Shown here one piece after another: positions 8,099 through 15,829 of a stretch of DNA of 64,000 nucleotides. The notes beneath the pieces are model-generated. The model worked only from the letters and a program-made list of their open reading frames with translations, had not been told where the DNA came from and ran no database searches. Source of the DNA: Lachnospiraceae bacterium (GTDB lineage Bacteria; Bacillota; Clostridia; Lachnospirales; Lachnospiraceae); NCBI GenBank assembly GCA_017622845.1, contig JAGAQJ010000031.1, positions 1 through 64,000 on the forward strand. Direction: 5' to 3'. Made by a program: the position numbers and the translations under genes. Position 1 is the first letter of the stretch, and every line of letters begins with the position of its first letter.

Positions 8099-9553
8099 AT
8101 GGCAGATGAAAAGTTGAACACAGGCCCCGAGGGGCAGAAAGCTGCCGAGTCTGTTACGGCTGATCTGGCTCCTGCTCCCGAGATTACCGCTGAACCTGCA
8201 CCCGCGCAGGAACAGGCCGGGCCCGCCCAGCCTGCTCCCGGTGATGTGGTTATATCCGCCGATCAGATTGACGAGCTTATGGCGAAAAAGCGGCAGGCGG
8301 CCAGGGCTGAAATTGAGAAAGAGGGCGATCCTCCTGCAAAGGAGGCCGGAGCTCCTGCGGCGGAACGTCCGCCTGCTGGCGCTGAGGAGCCCAAAAAGCC
8401 GCGCCGGGGCCGTCCGCCCAAAGCGGAAAAAACGGAGCAGGCCGCGCCGGGGGATAAGAAAGAGCCGAAAACGCCAGGGCCCCGCAAGGGCCGCCCACCC
8501 AAGGCGGATAAGGCGGCCCCCGGCGAGGCCCAGCCGTCACAACGAGACAAAGTGTCCCGAAATGGAGATAAAGCTAAAAAGCCCCCGGCGGCAAAAAAGG
8601 AACCATCCGTCAAGGAGTCCGCTCCACCGGAACAGCCTGCCCCGGAGCCGACACCTCCGCCCCGTCCCATTGAGGAGGGCAAGCTGGTCTATCTGAAACT
8701 TTCCGAGCTCCATGCGTTCCATACATTCCGGGATCATCCGTTCCAGGTAAAGGACGATGACAAGATGACGGAGCTGGTGGGAACGATCAAGGAGCATGGC
8801 GTTATGACCCCCGCCACCGTCCGCCCGGAAAAGGACGGCCAGGGCTATGAGATTATCGCGGGCCACCGCCGCCACCACGGCAGCGCCCTGGCTGGACTGG
8901 ATGAAATGCCTTGTATTGTCCGCAACATGACGGACATTGAGGCTGTCCGGGAAATGAAAAACAGCAATAAACAGCGTGGGGAACCCCTCCCCAGTGAACT
9001 TGCAAAGCTGCTCGATCTGGAGGTTGAGGCTATCAAGCACCAGGGAGGCCGCCTGGACGGCGTGGCCGCTGGCGATGTGGGAAAACGCTCGGTTGAGATT
9101 GTCGGAGAAAACAACGGCATGAACTATAAAAAGGTCATGCGGTATATCCGGCTCAATTCTCTTGTGCCCGAACTGTTAAATAAGGTGGACGAGAAGGGCC
9201 TGGGCTTTATGCCTGCGGTGGAGATCTCGTACATCAAGCCCAAAAATCAGAGGCTGATCGCCGTGTCCATTGACGGTGAGCAGTCCTCCCCCTCTCTGGC
9301 CCAGGCAAAGCGGCTTCGAGAGCTGGATAAGGAGGGCAAGCTCAACGGCGATGTGATTGACGGCATTTTAAGCGAAAAGAAAAAGGAGGATCGCGGTGTG
9401 ATTATTTCTACTGCTGAACTGGAAAAGTATTTCGGCAAGGAGGTCACTCCTGCCAAGATGAAGGAGCAGATCATGGCCCTGCTGGATGACTGGAAAGAGA
9501 AACAGCCGCCCGAGCTGGCGAAGGCTCCCAAAAAGATGGAGAAAGACAAATAA
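8099..9553 (+). CDS. ParB/KorB-like partition protein with AT-hook motifs
   Basis: A 484-residue protein whose C-terminal 290 residues match ParB/RepB/Spo0J. A ParB N-domain starts about residue 196 (VYLKLSELHAF), the CTP-binding GHRRH lies at 255-259, and a helix-turn-helix region follows (about 310-350). The first 190 residues are low-complexity Ala/Pro/Lys and contain two AT-hook cores (RGRPPK at 103-108, KGRPPK at 130-135). No ParA partner is encoded. AAGGAGG precedes ATG 8099. As first gene of an element carrying 14 copies of one palindrome, it is the leading candidate for their binding protein, like RK2 KorB with its dispersed operators (inference). Palindrome copy 1 lies inside the gene. 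Confidence 0.88.
   Translation: MADEKLNTGPEGQKAAESVTADLAPAPEITAEPAPAQEQAGPAQPAPGDVVISADQIDELMAKKRQAARAEIEKEGDPPAKEAGAPAAERPPAGAEEPKKPRRGRPPKAEKTEQAAPGDKKEPKTPGPRKGRPPKADKAAPGEAQPSQRDKVSRNGDKAKKPPAAKKEPSVKESAPPEQPAPEPTPPPRPIEEGKLVYLKLSELHAFHTFRDHPFQVKDDDKMTELVGTIKEHGVMTPATVRPEKDGQGYEIIAGHRRHHGSALAGLDEMPCIVRNMTDIEAVREMKNSNKQRGEPLPSELAKLLDLEVEAIKHQGGRLDGVAAGDVGKRSVEIVGENNGMNYKKVMRYIRLNSLVPELLNKVDEKGLGFMPAVEISYIKPKNQRLIAVSIDGEQSSPSLAQAKRLRELDKEGKLNGDVIDGILSEKKKEDRGVIISTAELEKYFGKEVTPAKMKEQIMALLDDWKEKQPPELAKAPKKMEKDK
8539..8563. repeat. ICE palindrome copy 1
   Basis: Left arm ends CGAGACA, spacer AAG, right arm starts TGTCCCG. It lies within the parB-like gene, where it encodes QRDKVSRN in the low-complexity linker. 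It is one of the less perfect copies at the outer arm positions. Confidence 0.75.
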
Positions 9554-9562
9554 CCTGCCCAC

Positions 9563-9587
9563 ACTTCGAGACACTTTGTCCCGAGGG
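9563..9587. repeat. ICE palindrome copy 2
   Basis: Left arm ACTTCGAGACA, spacer CTT, right arm TGTCCCGAGGG. It starts 10 bases after the parB-like stop codon and precedes the large dyad at 9611-9772. Confidence 0.9.
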
Positions 9588-9610
9588 GCCCCGCCCCTCG
9601 TCTGGATGGG

Positions 9611-9772
9611 CTCTGTGGAGATATATCCCCCGTCGCCGCCTGTTAGAAAGCACAGTCGGGAGTGGGCCGTCAAGGGTGCAGCGCACCGCCGCTTTTGCGG
9701 CGGCTTGCCCTTGACGGTCTGCCCCGGCTGTGCTATTTCCAGCGGCGCGGCGGGGGTATATATCCTCCAGAG
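9611..9772 (+). other. 162-nt dyad-symmetric structured element (candidate ncRNA)
   Basis: The two halves pair over most of their length: the CTCTG-GGA-ATATA end matches the CCTCCAGAG end, AGCACAG matches CTGTGCT, CCGTCAAGGG matches CCCTTGACGG, and the apex is CCGCCGC-TTTT-GCGGCGG at about 9686-9702. It lies between the parB-like and DUF4406 genes. It could be a long-hairpin RNA, a leader, or a DNA cruciform such as a replication or transfer origin. No coding potential is convincing. Confidence 0.6.
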
Positions 9773-9810
9773 CCGCCCCCTTTCCCATGAATGGGAAAGG
9801 GCGGGGGGAT
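9773..9810 (+). other. Strong hairpin following the large dyad
   Basis: CCCTTTCCCAT and ATGGGAAAGGG pair across a 2-base turn, extended by GC-rich flanks. There is no U-run, so it is not a classical terminator. It lies 41 bases before the next start codon and could affect its translation or stabilise the transcript. Confidence 0.55.
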
Positions 9811-9850
9811 TGGGCTGAAGTTTCTTATTAAAATATCGGAGGTGTTGACT

Positions 9851-10192
9851 ATGAAACGACCCCTTGCTTATATCACCGCCGCATGGCTGAGCGGTGACAA
9901 CGAAAACGCGGAACAGGCCGCCCGTTACTGCCGGGCTGTGTATGAGGCGGGCTTTTCGCCCATCTGTCCCTCTCTGTATCTGCCCCTGTTTCTCAATGAC
10001 GCGGTTCCCGAGGAACACAAGAGCGGAATTGATATGTCCCGCGATCTGCTCCGGCGCTCCCATGTGCTGGTGGTATGTGGCCATACCATGACCGAGGCTA
10101 TGAAAAATGATATTGCCGTAGCCCAGCGGCTGGGGATCACCGCTACCACCCTTGAGGGCATCTTGACCGTCAAGGGCCAGGGCCGCCGCTGA
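9851..10192 (+). CDS. DUF4406 domain-containing protein (deoxyribosyltransferase-like)
   Basis: A 113-residue protein resembling DUF4406 and nucleoside 2-deoxyribosyltransferase-like folds. YITAAWLSGDNENAEQAARY begins a Rossmann-like fold, SPICPSLYLPLF is the second strand, and SHVLVVCGHTMTEAMKNDIA is the C-terminal strand-helix where the fold usually keeps a catalytic acid. The start at ATG 9851 follows CGGAGGTG. It ends two bases before the ardA start and is a common passenger in Tn1549-like elements. Activity has not been established to my knowledge. Confidence 0.7.
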   Translation: MKRPLAYITAAWLSGDNENAEQAARYCRAVYEAGFSPICPSLYLPLFLNDAVPEEHKSGIDMSRDLLRRSHVLVVCGHTMTEAMKNDIAVAQRLGITATTLEGILTVKGQGRR

Positions 10193-10193
10193 T

Positions 10194-10907
10194 ATGGCGG
10201 CTCTGTTCGAGGCGTACATTACCAACCTGGGGAAATACAACGAGGGCGAGCTGGTAGGGCAAACGCTGAAATTCCCTACCAGTCCCCAGGAGGTACAGGC
10301 GCTGCTGAAAAATATTGGCGTGGACGGCATACGGTACGAGGAGTTTTTCATTACCAGTTTTGACGGTGATGTACTTGGCCTTTATGACTATCTGAGTGAG
10401 TATGAAAATCTTGACGAACTCAACCATCTGGCCCGTCTGCTTTCTGAGCTTGACCAGAGCGAATTGGAAACGCTGGAGGCGGTGCTGGACAGCGGCGATC
10501 ATACCTCCAGCGTAGCTGACATTATAAACCTCGTCCATAACCTTGACTGTTATGACTTCCATCCCGGCGTGACGGATGAAGAAACGCTGGGACGCATCTA
10601 TGTGGAGGATATGGGAGCCCTCGAGGTGCCGGAGGATGTGAAACCGTACTTTGATTATGCGGCCTATGGGCGGGATGTTTCTATCAACGAAAACGGGCAT
10701 TTCGCGCCGGGCGGCTATGTAACCAAGATGAGCACAGATTTTCGGGAGATATACCACGGCATCCAGGACATCCCCCCGGAACACAAGGTCTTTTCTTTTC
10801 CCAAGCTCTCCATTCGGGAACAGATGGCCGCCTACAAGGAAGTGATTGACAGCTCATCGCTGGAGGGATACAGGCAGATTTCCCAAAAGGAGCACGAGGA
10901 ACGGTAG
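10194..10907 (+). CDS. ardA: Antirestriction protein ArdA
   Basis: ArdA mimics B-form DNA and blocks type I restriction enzymes, protecting incoming conjugative DNA. The 237-residue, strongly acidic protein opens with FEAYITNLGKYNEGELVG and has the domain-2 segment EFFITSFDGDVLGLYDYLSE and the C-terminal YDFHPGVTDEETLGRIYVED. It is longer than the classical form of about 165 residues, with a C-terminal extension ending LSIREQMAAYKEV (about 204-216), a motif also found at the ends of three other proteins of this element. It starts two bases after the preceding gene. Palindrome copy 3 begins five bases after its stop. Confidence 0.92.
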   Translation: MAALFEAYITNLGKYNEGELVGQTLKFPTSPQEVQALLKNIGVDGIRYEEFFITSFDGDVLGLYDYLSEYENLDELNHLARLLSELDQSELETLEAVLDSGDHTSSVADIINLVHNLDCYDFHPGVTDEETLGRIYVEDMGALEVPEDVKPYFDYAAYGRDVSINENGHFAPGGYVTKMSTDFREIYHGIQDIPPEHKVFSFPKLSIREQMAAYKEVIDSSSLEGYRQISQKEHEER

Positions 10908-10911
10908 CGGT

Positions 10912-10936
10912 ACTTCGAGACACTTTGTCCCGAGGA
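10912..10936. repeat. ICE palindrome copy 3
   Basis: Left arm ACTTCGAGACA, spacer CTT, right arm TGTCCCGAGGA. It lies between the ardA stop and the ribosome binding site of the pcfB gene. Confidence 0.9.
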
Positions 10937-10961
10937 ATGCCCTGGAAAGGAGGCGGTTTAA

Positions 10962-11441
10962 CTGATCAATGAAGATACTTCCCGGCGCACCATAGCCGTT
11001 TCCGTCCGGGCCAGTAAGCTGACGGCCCGGGGGCTTGCCTATGTGCTGGGGGCCGTGGGGAGGAAAATCCAAAAGGCCCACCGGGAACACAAGACACCCC
11101 ACGGCAGGCAGAGCGTAAAAAAGCTCATGGCCCACGGCGCATCCACCAACAGCATTGAACTGTCCGGGGACACCAAGTCCTTTGACCGGGTGGCCCGAAA
11201 GTGGAATGTGGACTATGCCTTTTATAAAACCGGGCCGGACAAATACCTGTTGTTTTTCAAGGCTGGGCAGGCGGATGCAATCACCGCCTGTTTTTCGGAA
11301 TACTCCCGGAAGGTGCTGAACAAATCCAAAACCCGCCGCGTCCCCATTCGGGAACAGCTTAAACAGGCGGCGGATCAGCTTGCGAAAGAAAAGCCCCGCA
11401 GGAAAGAGCGGGTAAAGGAGGCGGTTCGTGAGGACAGATAA
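10962..11441 (+). CDS. PcfB family conjugation protein, CTG start
   Basis: PcfB (DUF3801) proteins work with the VirD4-type coupling protein and relaxase during Gram-positive conjugation. The frame is open from the stop at 10959. The only start with a well-placed ribosome binding site (AAAGGAGG at 10947-10953) is CTG 10962, giving the family-typical INEDTSRRTIAVSVRASKLT. A GTG at 11043 would delete 27 conserved residues. The product is 159 residues. Central YAFYKTGPDKYLLFFKAGQA fits the family core, and the tail holds VPIREQLKQAADQLAKEK. It overlaps the virD4 start by 14 bases. Confidence 0.8.
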   Translation: MINEDTSRRTIAVSVRASKLTARGLAYVLGAVGRKIQKAHREHKTPHGRQSVKKLMAHGASTNSIELSGDTKSFDRVARKWNVDYAFYKTGPDKYLLFFKAGQADAITACFSEYSRKVLNKSKTRRVPIREQLKQAADQLAKEKPRRKERVKEAVREDR

Positions 11442-13269
11442 CATCAAAAAACATCTCATACCCAACATTCCATACCTGTTTATCCTGTGGGCCTGTCTGA
11501 AGCTGGGGACGGCTTACCGTCTGGCGGCAGGCGCGGATTTCGCTCACAAGCTCATCGGGCTGGGCCAGACCATCGGCCCGGCCTTTGCCGACTTTGCGCC
11601 GGGGCTTAATCCCTTTGACTGGCTGGTGGGCATCGTGGGCGCTGTGGCGTTCCGTCTGCTGATCTACATGAAAAGCAAGAACGCGAAAAAATACAGACGG
11701 GATGCGGAGTACGGCTCCGCCCGGTGGGGGACGGAAAAGGACATCAAGCCCTTTGTCGATCCCAAGTTTGAAAACAACGTGATCTTGACCGGGACGGAGT
11801 TTCTTACCATGAACACCCGGCCTAAAATCCCGGCAAACGCCCGCAATCTGAATTGCTGTGTCATCGGCTCGTCCGGCTCCGGCAAAACCCGGTTCTGGCT
11901 GACACCCCAGCTGCTCCAGGCGCACAGCTCTTTTGTGGTGGTCGATCCCAAGGGCGGAGTATTGTCCCAGGTGGGCTCTTTTCTGCAACGCAAGCCGCAG
12001 AATTATAAAATCAAGGTTTTCAACAGCATTGAATTTTCCAAGTCCATGCACTATAACCCCCTGGCCTATATCCGCAACGAGGCCGACATCCTCAAATTCG
12101 TGGATGCCCTTATTTCCAACACCAAAGGCGAGGGCAAGGAGGGCGATCCGTTCTGGACAAAATCAGAGACTTTGCTCTACTGCGCTTTGATTGCTTATAT
12201 CATCTTCGAGGGCCCCGCTGAGGATCGGAACATGAACACGCTGGTGGATATGATTTCCGGCATGGAGGTCAAGGAGGATGACGAAAACTTTATGAACGCG
12301 GTGGACTATATGTTCGCTGGGCTGGAAAAGAGAAAGCCGGATTGTTTCGCGGTCAAGCAGTACAAAAAATACAAGCTGGCCAGCGGCAAAACGGCAAAGT
12401 CGATTCTTATTTCCTGCGGCGCTCGTCTGGCTCCCTTTGACATCCCCCAGCTCCGGGAGATTATGAGCTATGACGAACTGGAGCTTGACCGCATCGGGGA
12501 TCGGAAAACCGCGGTGTTCTTCATTATCTCGGACACCACGCAGACCTATAACTTCCTTGTAGCCCTGGCCTTTTCCCAGATGTTTAACCTCCTGTGTGAG
12601 CGGGCGGACAATGTTCACGGAGGCCGCTTGCCCCATCATGTGCGGGTGCTGTGGGACGAGGCCGCAAACACGGGCCAGGTGCCCCAGCTCGAAAAGCTGG
12701 TGGCGGTCATCCGCTCCCGCGAGGTGAGCCTGTGCCTTTTGTATCAGCAGTTGGCTCAATGCAAGGCGATTTATGACAAACACGCGGAAACGATACTCGG
12801 CAACATGGACAGCGTGGTGTTCCTCGGTGGCCGGGAAGCCAGCACCATCAAGGAAATTTCCGAGAACTGGCTGGGGAAGGCCACGATCTCCATGCAGACC
12901 GACAGCCGCTCCCGTGGCCAGTCGGAAAGTTACAGTCAAAATACCCAGCGGCTGGGCCGGGAACTGATGACCCCCGCCGAGCTTGCTACTATGCCGGGCG
13001 ACAAGTGCATTTTGCAGTTGCGGGGCCTGCCCCCATTCTTTTCGCCCAAGTACGATCTGAAAAAGCATCCGAACTATAAATACACGGCTGAAGCCGACAA
13101 ACAGAAAAACGCTTTTGACATCGACAAGCTCATAAACCGCCGCAGGCGGCCCGGGCTTTCGGAGTCCTGCGAGATGTATGAGGTATCTGTGCCGGACGAT
13201 GCGCTCACAGACGAGGACGAGGACATCCTCAACTATGACGACATCGACGATCCAGACGCCTTTGCATAA
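11428..13269 (+). CDS. VirD4-like type IV coupling protein (conjugative DNA transfer ATPase)
   Basis: The coupling protein recruits the relaxase-DNA complex to the secretion channel and powers transfer. The 613 residues have N-terminal membrane segments (about 12-30 and 60-80), Walker A GSSGSGKT at 147-154, VVDPKGG shortly after, a Walker B-type VLWDEAANTG at about 407-416, and the SREVSLCLLYQQLAQ helix typical of VirD4/TraG. The start is GTG with AAGGAGG upstream, overlapping pcfB. The acidic C-terminus (DDALTDEDEDILNYDDIDDP) may contact partners. Palindrome copy 4 and a terminator follow. Confidence 0.95.
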   Translation: MRTDNIKKHLIPNIPYLFILWACLKLGTAYRLAAGADFAHKLIGLGQTIGPAFADFAPGLNPFDWLVGIVGAVAFRLLIYMKSKNAKKYRRDAEYGSARWGTEKDIKPFVDPKFENNVILTGTEFLTMNTRPKIPANARNLNCCVIGSSGSGKTRFWLTPQLLQAHSSFVVVDPKGGVLSQVGSFLQRKPQNYKIKVFNSIEFSKSMHYNPLAYIRNEADILKFVDALISNTKGEGKEGDPFWTKSETLLYCALIAYIIFEGPAEDRNMNTLVDMISGMEVKEDDENFMNAVDYMFAGLEKRKPDCFAVKQYKKYKLASGKTAKSILISCGARLAPFDIPQLREIMSYDELELDRIGDRKTAVFFIISDTTQTYNFLVALAFSQMFNLLCERADNVHGGRLPHHVRVLWDEAANTGQVPQLEKLVAVIRSREVSLCLLYQQLAQCKAIYDKHAETILGNMDSVVFLGGREASTIKEISENWLGKATISMQTDSRSRGQSESYSQNTQRLGRELMTPAELATMPGDKCILQLRGLPPFFSPKYDLKKHPNYKYTAEADKQKNAFDIDKLINRRRRPGLSESCEMYEVSVPDDALTDEDEDILNYDDIDDPDAFA

Positions 13270-13274
13270 ATCAA

Positions 13275-13299
13275 ACTTCGGGACAAAGTGTCCCGAGGT
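13275..13299. repeat. ICE palindrome copy 4
   Basis: Left arm ACTTCGGGACA, spacer AAG, right arm TGTCCCGAGGT, with a single arm mismatch. It begins six bases after the virD4 stop and is followed by a terminator at 13308-13331. Confidence 0.9.
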
Positions 13300-13307
13300 C
13301 GTAACCT

Positions 13308-13331
13308 GCCGCCAGAGATGGCGGCTTTTTT
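13308..13331 (+). terminator. Intrinsic terminator
   Basis: GCCGCC, loop AGAGAT, GGCGGC, then six T residues. It closes the parB-to-virD4 transcription block directly after palindrome copy 4. Confidence 0.85.
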
Positions 13332-13367
13332 CATGGCCGGGTAAACCCCGGAGAAAGAGAGGCTTAT

Positions 13368-13580
13368 ATGGCTTTTTTTGCATCTGCTATTAACACTTTA
13401 CAGACCCTCGTGATCGCTCTCGGCGCTGGCCTTGGCGTGTGGGGCGTGGTCAATCTGCTGGAGGGCTACGGCTCGGACAACCCTGGCTCTAAGTCCCAGG
13501 GTATGAAGCAGCTCATGGCGGGCGGCGGCATCATCGTTATTGGCACCACGCTGATCCCTCTGCTGTCCGGCCTGTTTTAA
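13368..13580 (+). CDS. Maff2 family mobile element membrane protein
   Basis: A 70-residue protein with two hydrophobic segments (about residues 4-30 and 49-68) joined by a polar loop (EGYGSDNPGSKSQGMKQLM). This is the Maff2 pattern of Tn1549-type elements. Size and topology (small, two membrane helices, just upstream of a VirB6-like gene) resemble a VirB2-type pilin subunit, but that role is inferred. AGAAAGAGAGG lies before the ATG. Confidence 0.8.
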   Translation: MAFFASAINTLQTLVIALGAGLGVWGVVNLLEGYGSDNPGSKSQGMKQLMAGGGIIVIGTTLIPLLSGLF

Positions 13581-13592
13581 GGGCGGTAGCTT

Positions 13593-14459
13593 ATGGATTT
13601 TCTCACCGACTGGCTCACAAACTGGCTCAAGGAGCTACTGATTGGCGGTATCATGGGGAACCTGGAGGGGCTCTTTGATACCGTCAACACCCAGGTCGGA
13701 GAGATTGCGGCACAGGTAGGGACTACCCCGGCGGCGTGGCACGCCGGGGTTTTCTCCCTGATCCGACAGCTTTCCGAAACGGTGATCTTACCGATTGCCG
13801 GGATGGTGCTGACCTTTGTTGCCACTTATGAGCTGATCCAGATGCTTTTGGAAAAGAACAATATGCACGAGGTTGATGTGGCGAACATCTACAAGTGGAT
13901 GTTCAAAACGGCTTGTGCAATCCTCATTCTGTCCAACACCTTTAATATCGTGATGGCAGTGTTTGATGTGTCCCAAAGTGTGATTGCCAGGGCTGGCGGT
14001 CTGATCCAGGGCTCCACCAGCATCACGCCGGATATGCTGACACAGCTTGAAAGCACGCTGGAGGGGATGGACTTGGGCCCGCTGTTGGGCCTGTGGCTCC
14101 AGTCCTCCCTCATTGGCTTTACGATGAAAGCCATGGGGATCATCATATTCGTGTTGGTGTATGGCAGAATGATTGAAATATATTTGCTCACCAGTTTAGC
14201 GCCCATCCCCGTTGCCACACTCTCCAACCGGGAGCTGGGCGGCACCGGGCAGAACTACTTAAAATCCCTGTTCGCTGTGGGCTTTCAAGGGCTGTTGATA
14301 CTGGTGTGCGTGGCGATATATGCGGTACTTGTTCAAGGGATCGCAACTGGCGGAGATCCCATCGGGGCGATATGGGGCACCGTAGGCTATACGGTTCTTT
14401 TGTGTTTCATGCTGTTCAAAACGGGCAGTATCGCCCAGCGTATCTTTGGCGCACATTGA
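13593..14459 (+). CDS. VirB6/TrbL-like conjugation membrane protein
   Basis: A 288-residue polytopic membrane protein with an N-terminal amphipathic region and about five to six hydrophobic segments (roughly 58-80, 100-120, 160-185, 190-210, 220-250 and 260-280). Position between the Maff2 gene and the SpoVG-domain gene, size and topology match the VirB6/TrbL-type channel component of Tn1549-like systems. It probably forms part of the inner-membrane transfer pore. GGGCGG precedes the ATG, 13 bases after the Maff2 stop. Confidence 0.8.
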   Translation: MDFLTDWLTNWLKELLIGGIMGNLEGLFDTVNTQVGEIAAQVGTTPAAWHAGVFSLIRQLSETVILPIAGMVLTFVATYELIQMLLEKNNMHEVDVANIYKWMFKTACAILILSNTFNIVMAVFDVSQSVIARAGGLIQGSTSITPDMLTQLESTLEGMDLGPLLGLWLQSSLIGFTMKAMGIIIFVLVYGRMIEIYLLTSLAPIPVATLSNRELGGTGQNYLKSLFAVGFQGLLILVCVAIYAVLVQGIATGGDPIGAIWGTVGYTVLLCFMLFKTGSIAQRIFGAH

Positions 14460-14476
14460 GAAAGGACGATTGAATT

Positions 14477-15043
14477 ATGGCGAAAATGCAGGAGGCGGCG
14501 GGCCAGGGAGCCCCCGCTGTGGACATGGCGGCGCAGGAGGATTTCCGCCGCCTGTTGTTTGAGGCTCCGATTGCGGAGCTGGCGGAACATCAAGGAATCA
14601 GCATTGACGAGGCAGTACAACTCCGGGTAGAGCAGGCGGTAGCGGAGGCCACCACGCCCCAGGTGACGGTGCGGCCCATTGAGCCCCAGGGCAAGCTGAT
14701 CGGCTTTGCCAGCGTAAACTTCGGGGGCGTGGTGGTAGATGATTTCAAGGTGGTGGACGGGAAAAACGGGGTATTCCTGGGAGCACCCAGCAAGCCAGAT
14801 CCCACCAGCCGGACAGGCTACCGGGCCACGGCGCGAGTAACTGACCGGGCGCTGCAGGCTCAGCTTGACAAGGCGGCGGCCCAGGGCTACTCAATGGCGG
14901 TGGAAAAGCTCATCGCCCGGGCCGAGGCGGTAAGGCCCGCCCCGATCCGGGAACAGATGGCAAACGCGGCAAAGGAGGCCCAAAAGGAAAACGCGGCCCG
15001 GCCTGCCCCGGCAAAGGGCAAGGAGGCGCGGGATGCCAGGTAG
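14477..15043 (+). CDS. SpoVG-domain mobile element protein
   Basis: This 188-residue protein has an N-terminal part with AHR-like helices (FRRLLFEAPIAELAEHQGI), then a segment that reads like SpoVG (about residues 68-125: LIGFASVNFGGVVVDDFKVV, NGVFLGAPSKPDP). SpoVG is a small RNA/DNA-binding regulator of sporulation and other traits in Firmicutes, and its presence fused into an ICE gene suggests a regulatory role (inference). The C-terminal tail is Ala/Lys/Glu-rich and contains PIREQM at 156-161. The gene overlaps the next start by 11 bases. Confidence 0.7.
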   Translation: MAKMQEAAGQGAPAVDMAAQEDFRRLLFEAPIAELAEHQGISIDEAVQLRVEQAVAEATTPQVTVRPIEPQGKLIGFASVNFGGVVVDDFKVVDGKNGVFLGAPSKPDPTSRTGYRATARVTDRALQAQLDKAAAQGYSMAVEKLIARAEAVRPAPIREQMANAAKEAQKENAARPAPAKGKEARDAR

Positions 15044-15827
15044 CGTGACTTCGAGACAAAGTGTCCCGAAGTCCCCGGAGCTCCGGGAGGGCCTGTTTCT
15101 TATGGACGGCATCGAGGGCCTGCGCTCTCTCCCGCAGCATTCGGTGGATATGCTCTTGACCGATCCGCCTTACGGCACAACCCGGAATTATTGGGATGTG
15201 CCCTTGCCCCTCCCGGAGCTATGGGAGGCGGTGCGGTGGGCGGTCAAGCCCGAGGGCGCGGTGCTGTTCTTTGCTCAATGCCCCTATGACAAGGTACTGG
15301 GGGCCTCCAACCTCCCCATGCTCCGCTATGAGTGGATATGGTATAAGGAGCGCGGGACGGGATTTCTCAACGCAAACCGGGCCCCGCTGAAAAAGTCGGA
15401 GAACATTCTGGTGTTCTATCAGAAGGCCCCGCTCTACAATCCGCAGTTTACTTACGGCAAGCCGTATAGCCGTACTCATGCCCGCAGCGGCACCAGCCCC
15501 AACTATGGGAAATTCGGGCGGCAGAGCTCTGAGTCCAGCGATGGGCGGCGCTATCCGGGAAATGTGCTGTTTGTCCCCACGGTGACAGGCGGCATCCATC
15601 CCACACAAAAGCCCGTGGAGCTTTGCGAGTATCTGATCAAGACCTACACCCGCCCCGGCGAGGTGGTGGCGGACATCTGCGCGGGCTCCGGGACAACGGC
15701 GGTTGCCGCCCTCAACGCAGGCCGCCGCTTTGTCTGTTTTGAAACCGCCCCGGCCTTTTATGCCCCGGCCACGGAGCGCATCCGTCTGGCGCGGGCGGCG
15801 GTGGAGGTTGGGAAGAAAGGAGTATAA
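15033..15827 (+). CDS. Site-specific DNA methyltransferase (N4/N6, DPPY type)
   Basis: A 264-residue amino-methyltransferase that would methylate adenine N6 or cytosine N4. The catalytic DPPY lies at 44-47 (LLTDPPYGT) and the SAM-binding ICAGSGTTAVAAL at about 214-226, i.e. the beta-class order with catalysis first. HPTQKPVELCEYLIK is the family helix before the SAM loop. No restriction endonuclease is adjacent, so it is an orphan. AGGAGG precedes ATG 15033. The first 15 codons run through palindrome copy 5 and encode TSRQSVPKS. Confidence 0.9.
   Translation: MPGSVTSRQSVPKSPELREGLFLMDGIEGLRSLPQHSVDMLLTDPPYGTTRNYWDVPLPLPELWEAVRWAVKPEGAVLFFAQCPYDKVLGASNLPMLRYEWIWYKERGTGFLNANRAPLKKSENILVFYQKAPLYNPQFTYGKPYSRTHARSGTSPNYGKFGRQSSESSDGRRYPGNVLFVPTVTGGIHPTQKPVELCEYLIKTYTRPGEVVADICAGSGTTAVAALNAGRRFVCFETAPAFYAPATERIRLARAAVEVGKKGV
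15048..15072. repeat. ICE palindrome copy 5
   Basis: Left arm ACTTCGAGACA, spacer AAG, right arm TGTCCCGAAGT, with one arm mismatch. It lies inside the first codons of the methyltransferase gene and five bases after the stop of the SpoVG-domain gene. Confidence 0.9.
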
Positions 15828-15829
15828 CT

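Noticed and set aside
8241-9120. Long open frames in other frames and on the opposite strand of the parB-like gene (and similar shadows throughout the GC-rich ICE)
   Set aside because: They arise from high-GC codon usage of the true genes, lack ribosome binding sites and give low-complexity translations.
9791-9850. N-terminal extension of the DUF4406 gene from 9791
   Set aside because: It would translate through the hairpin at 9773-9810. ATG 9851 has a proper ribosome binding site.
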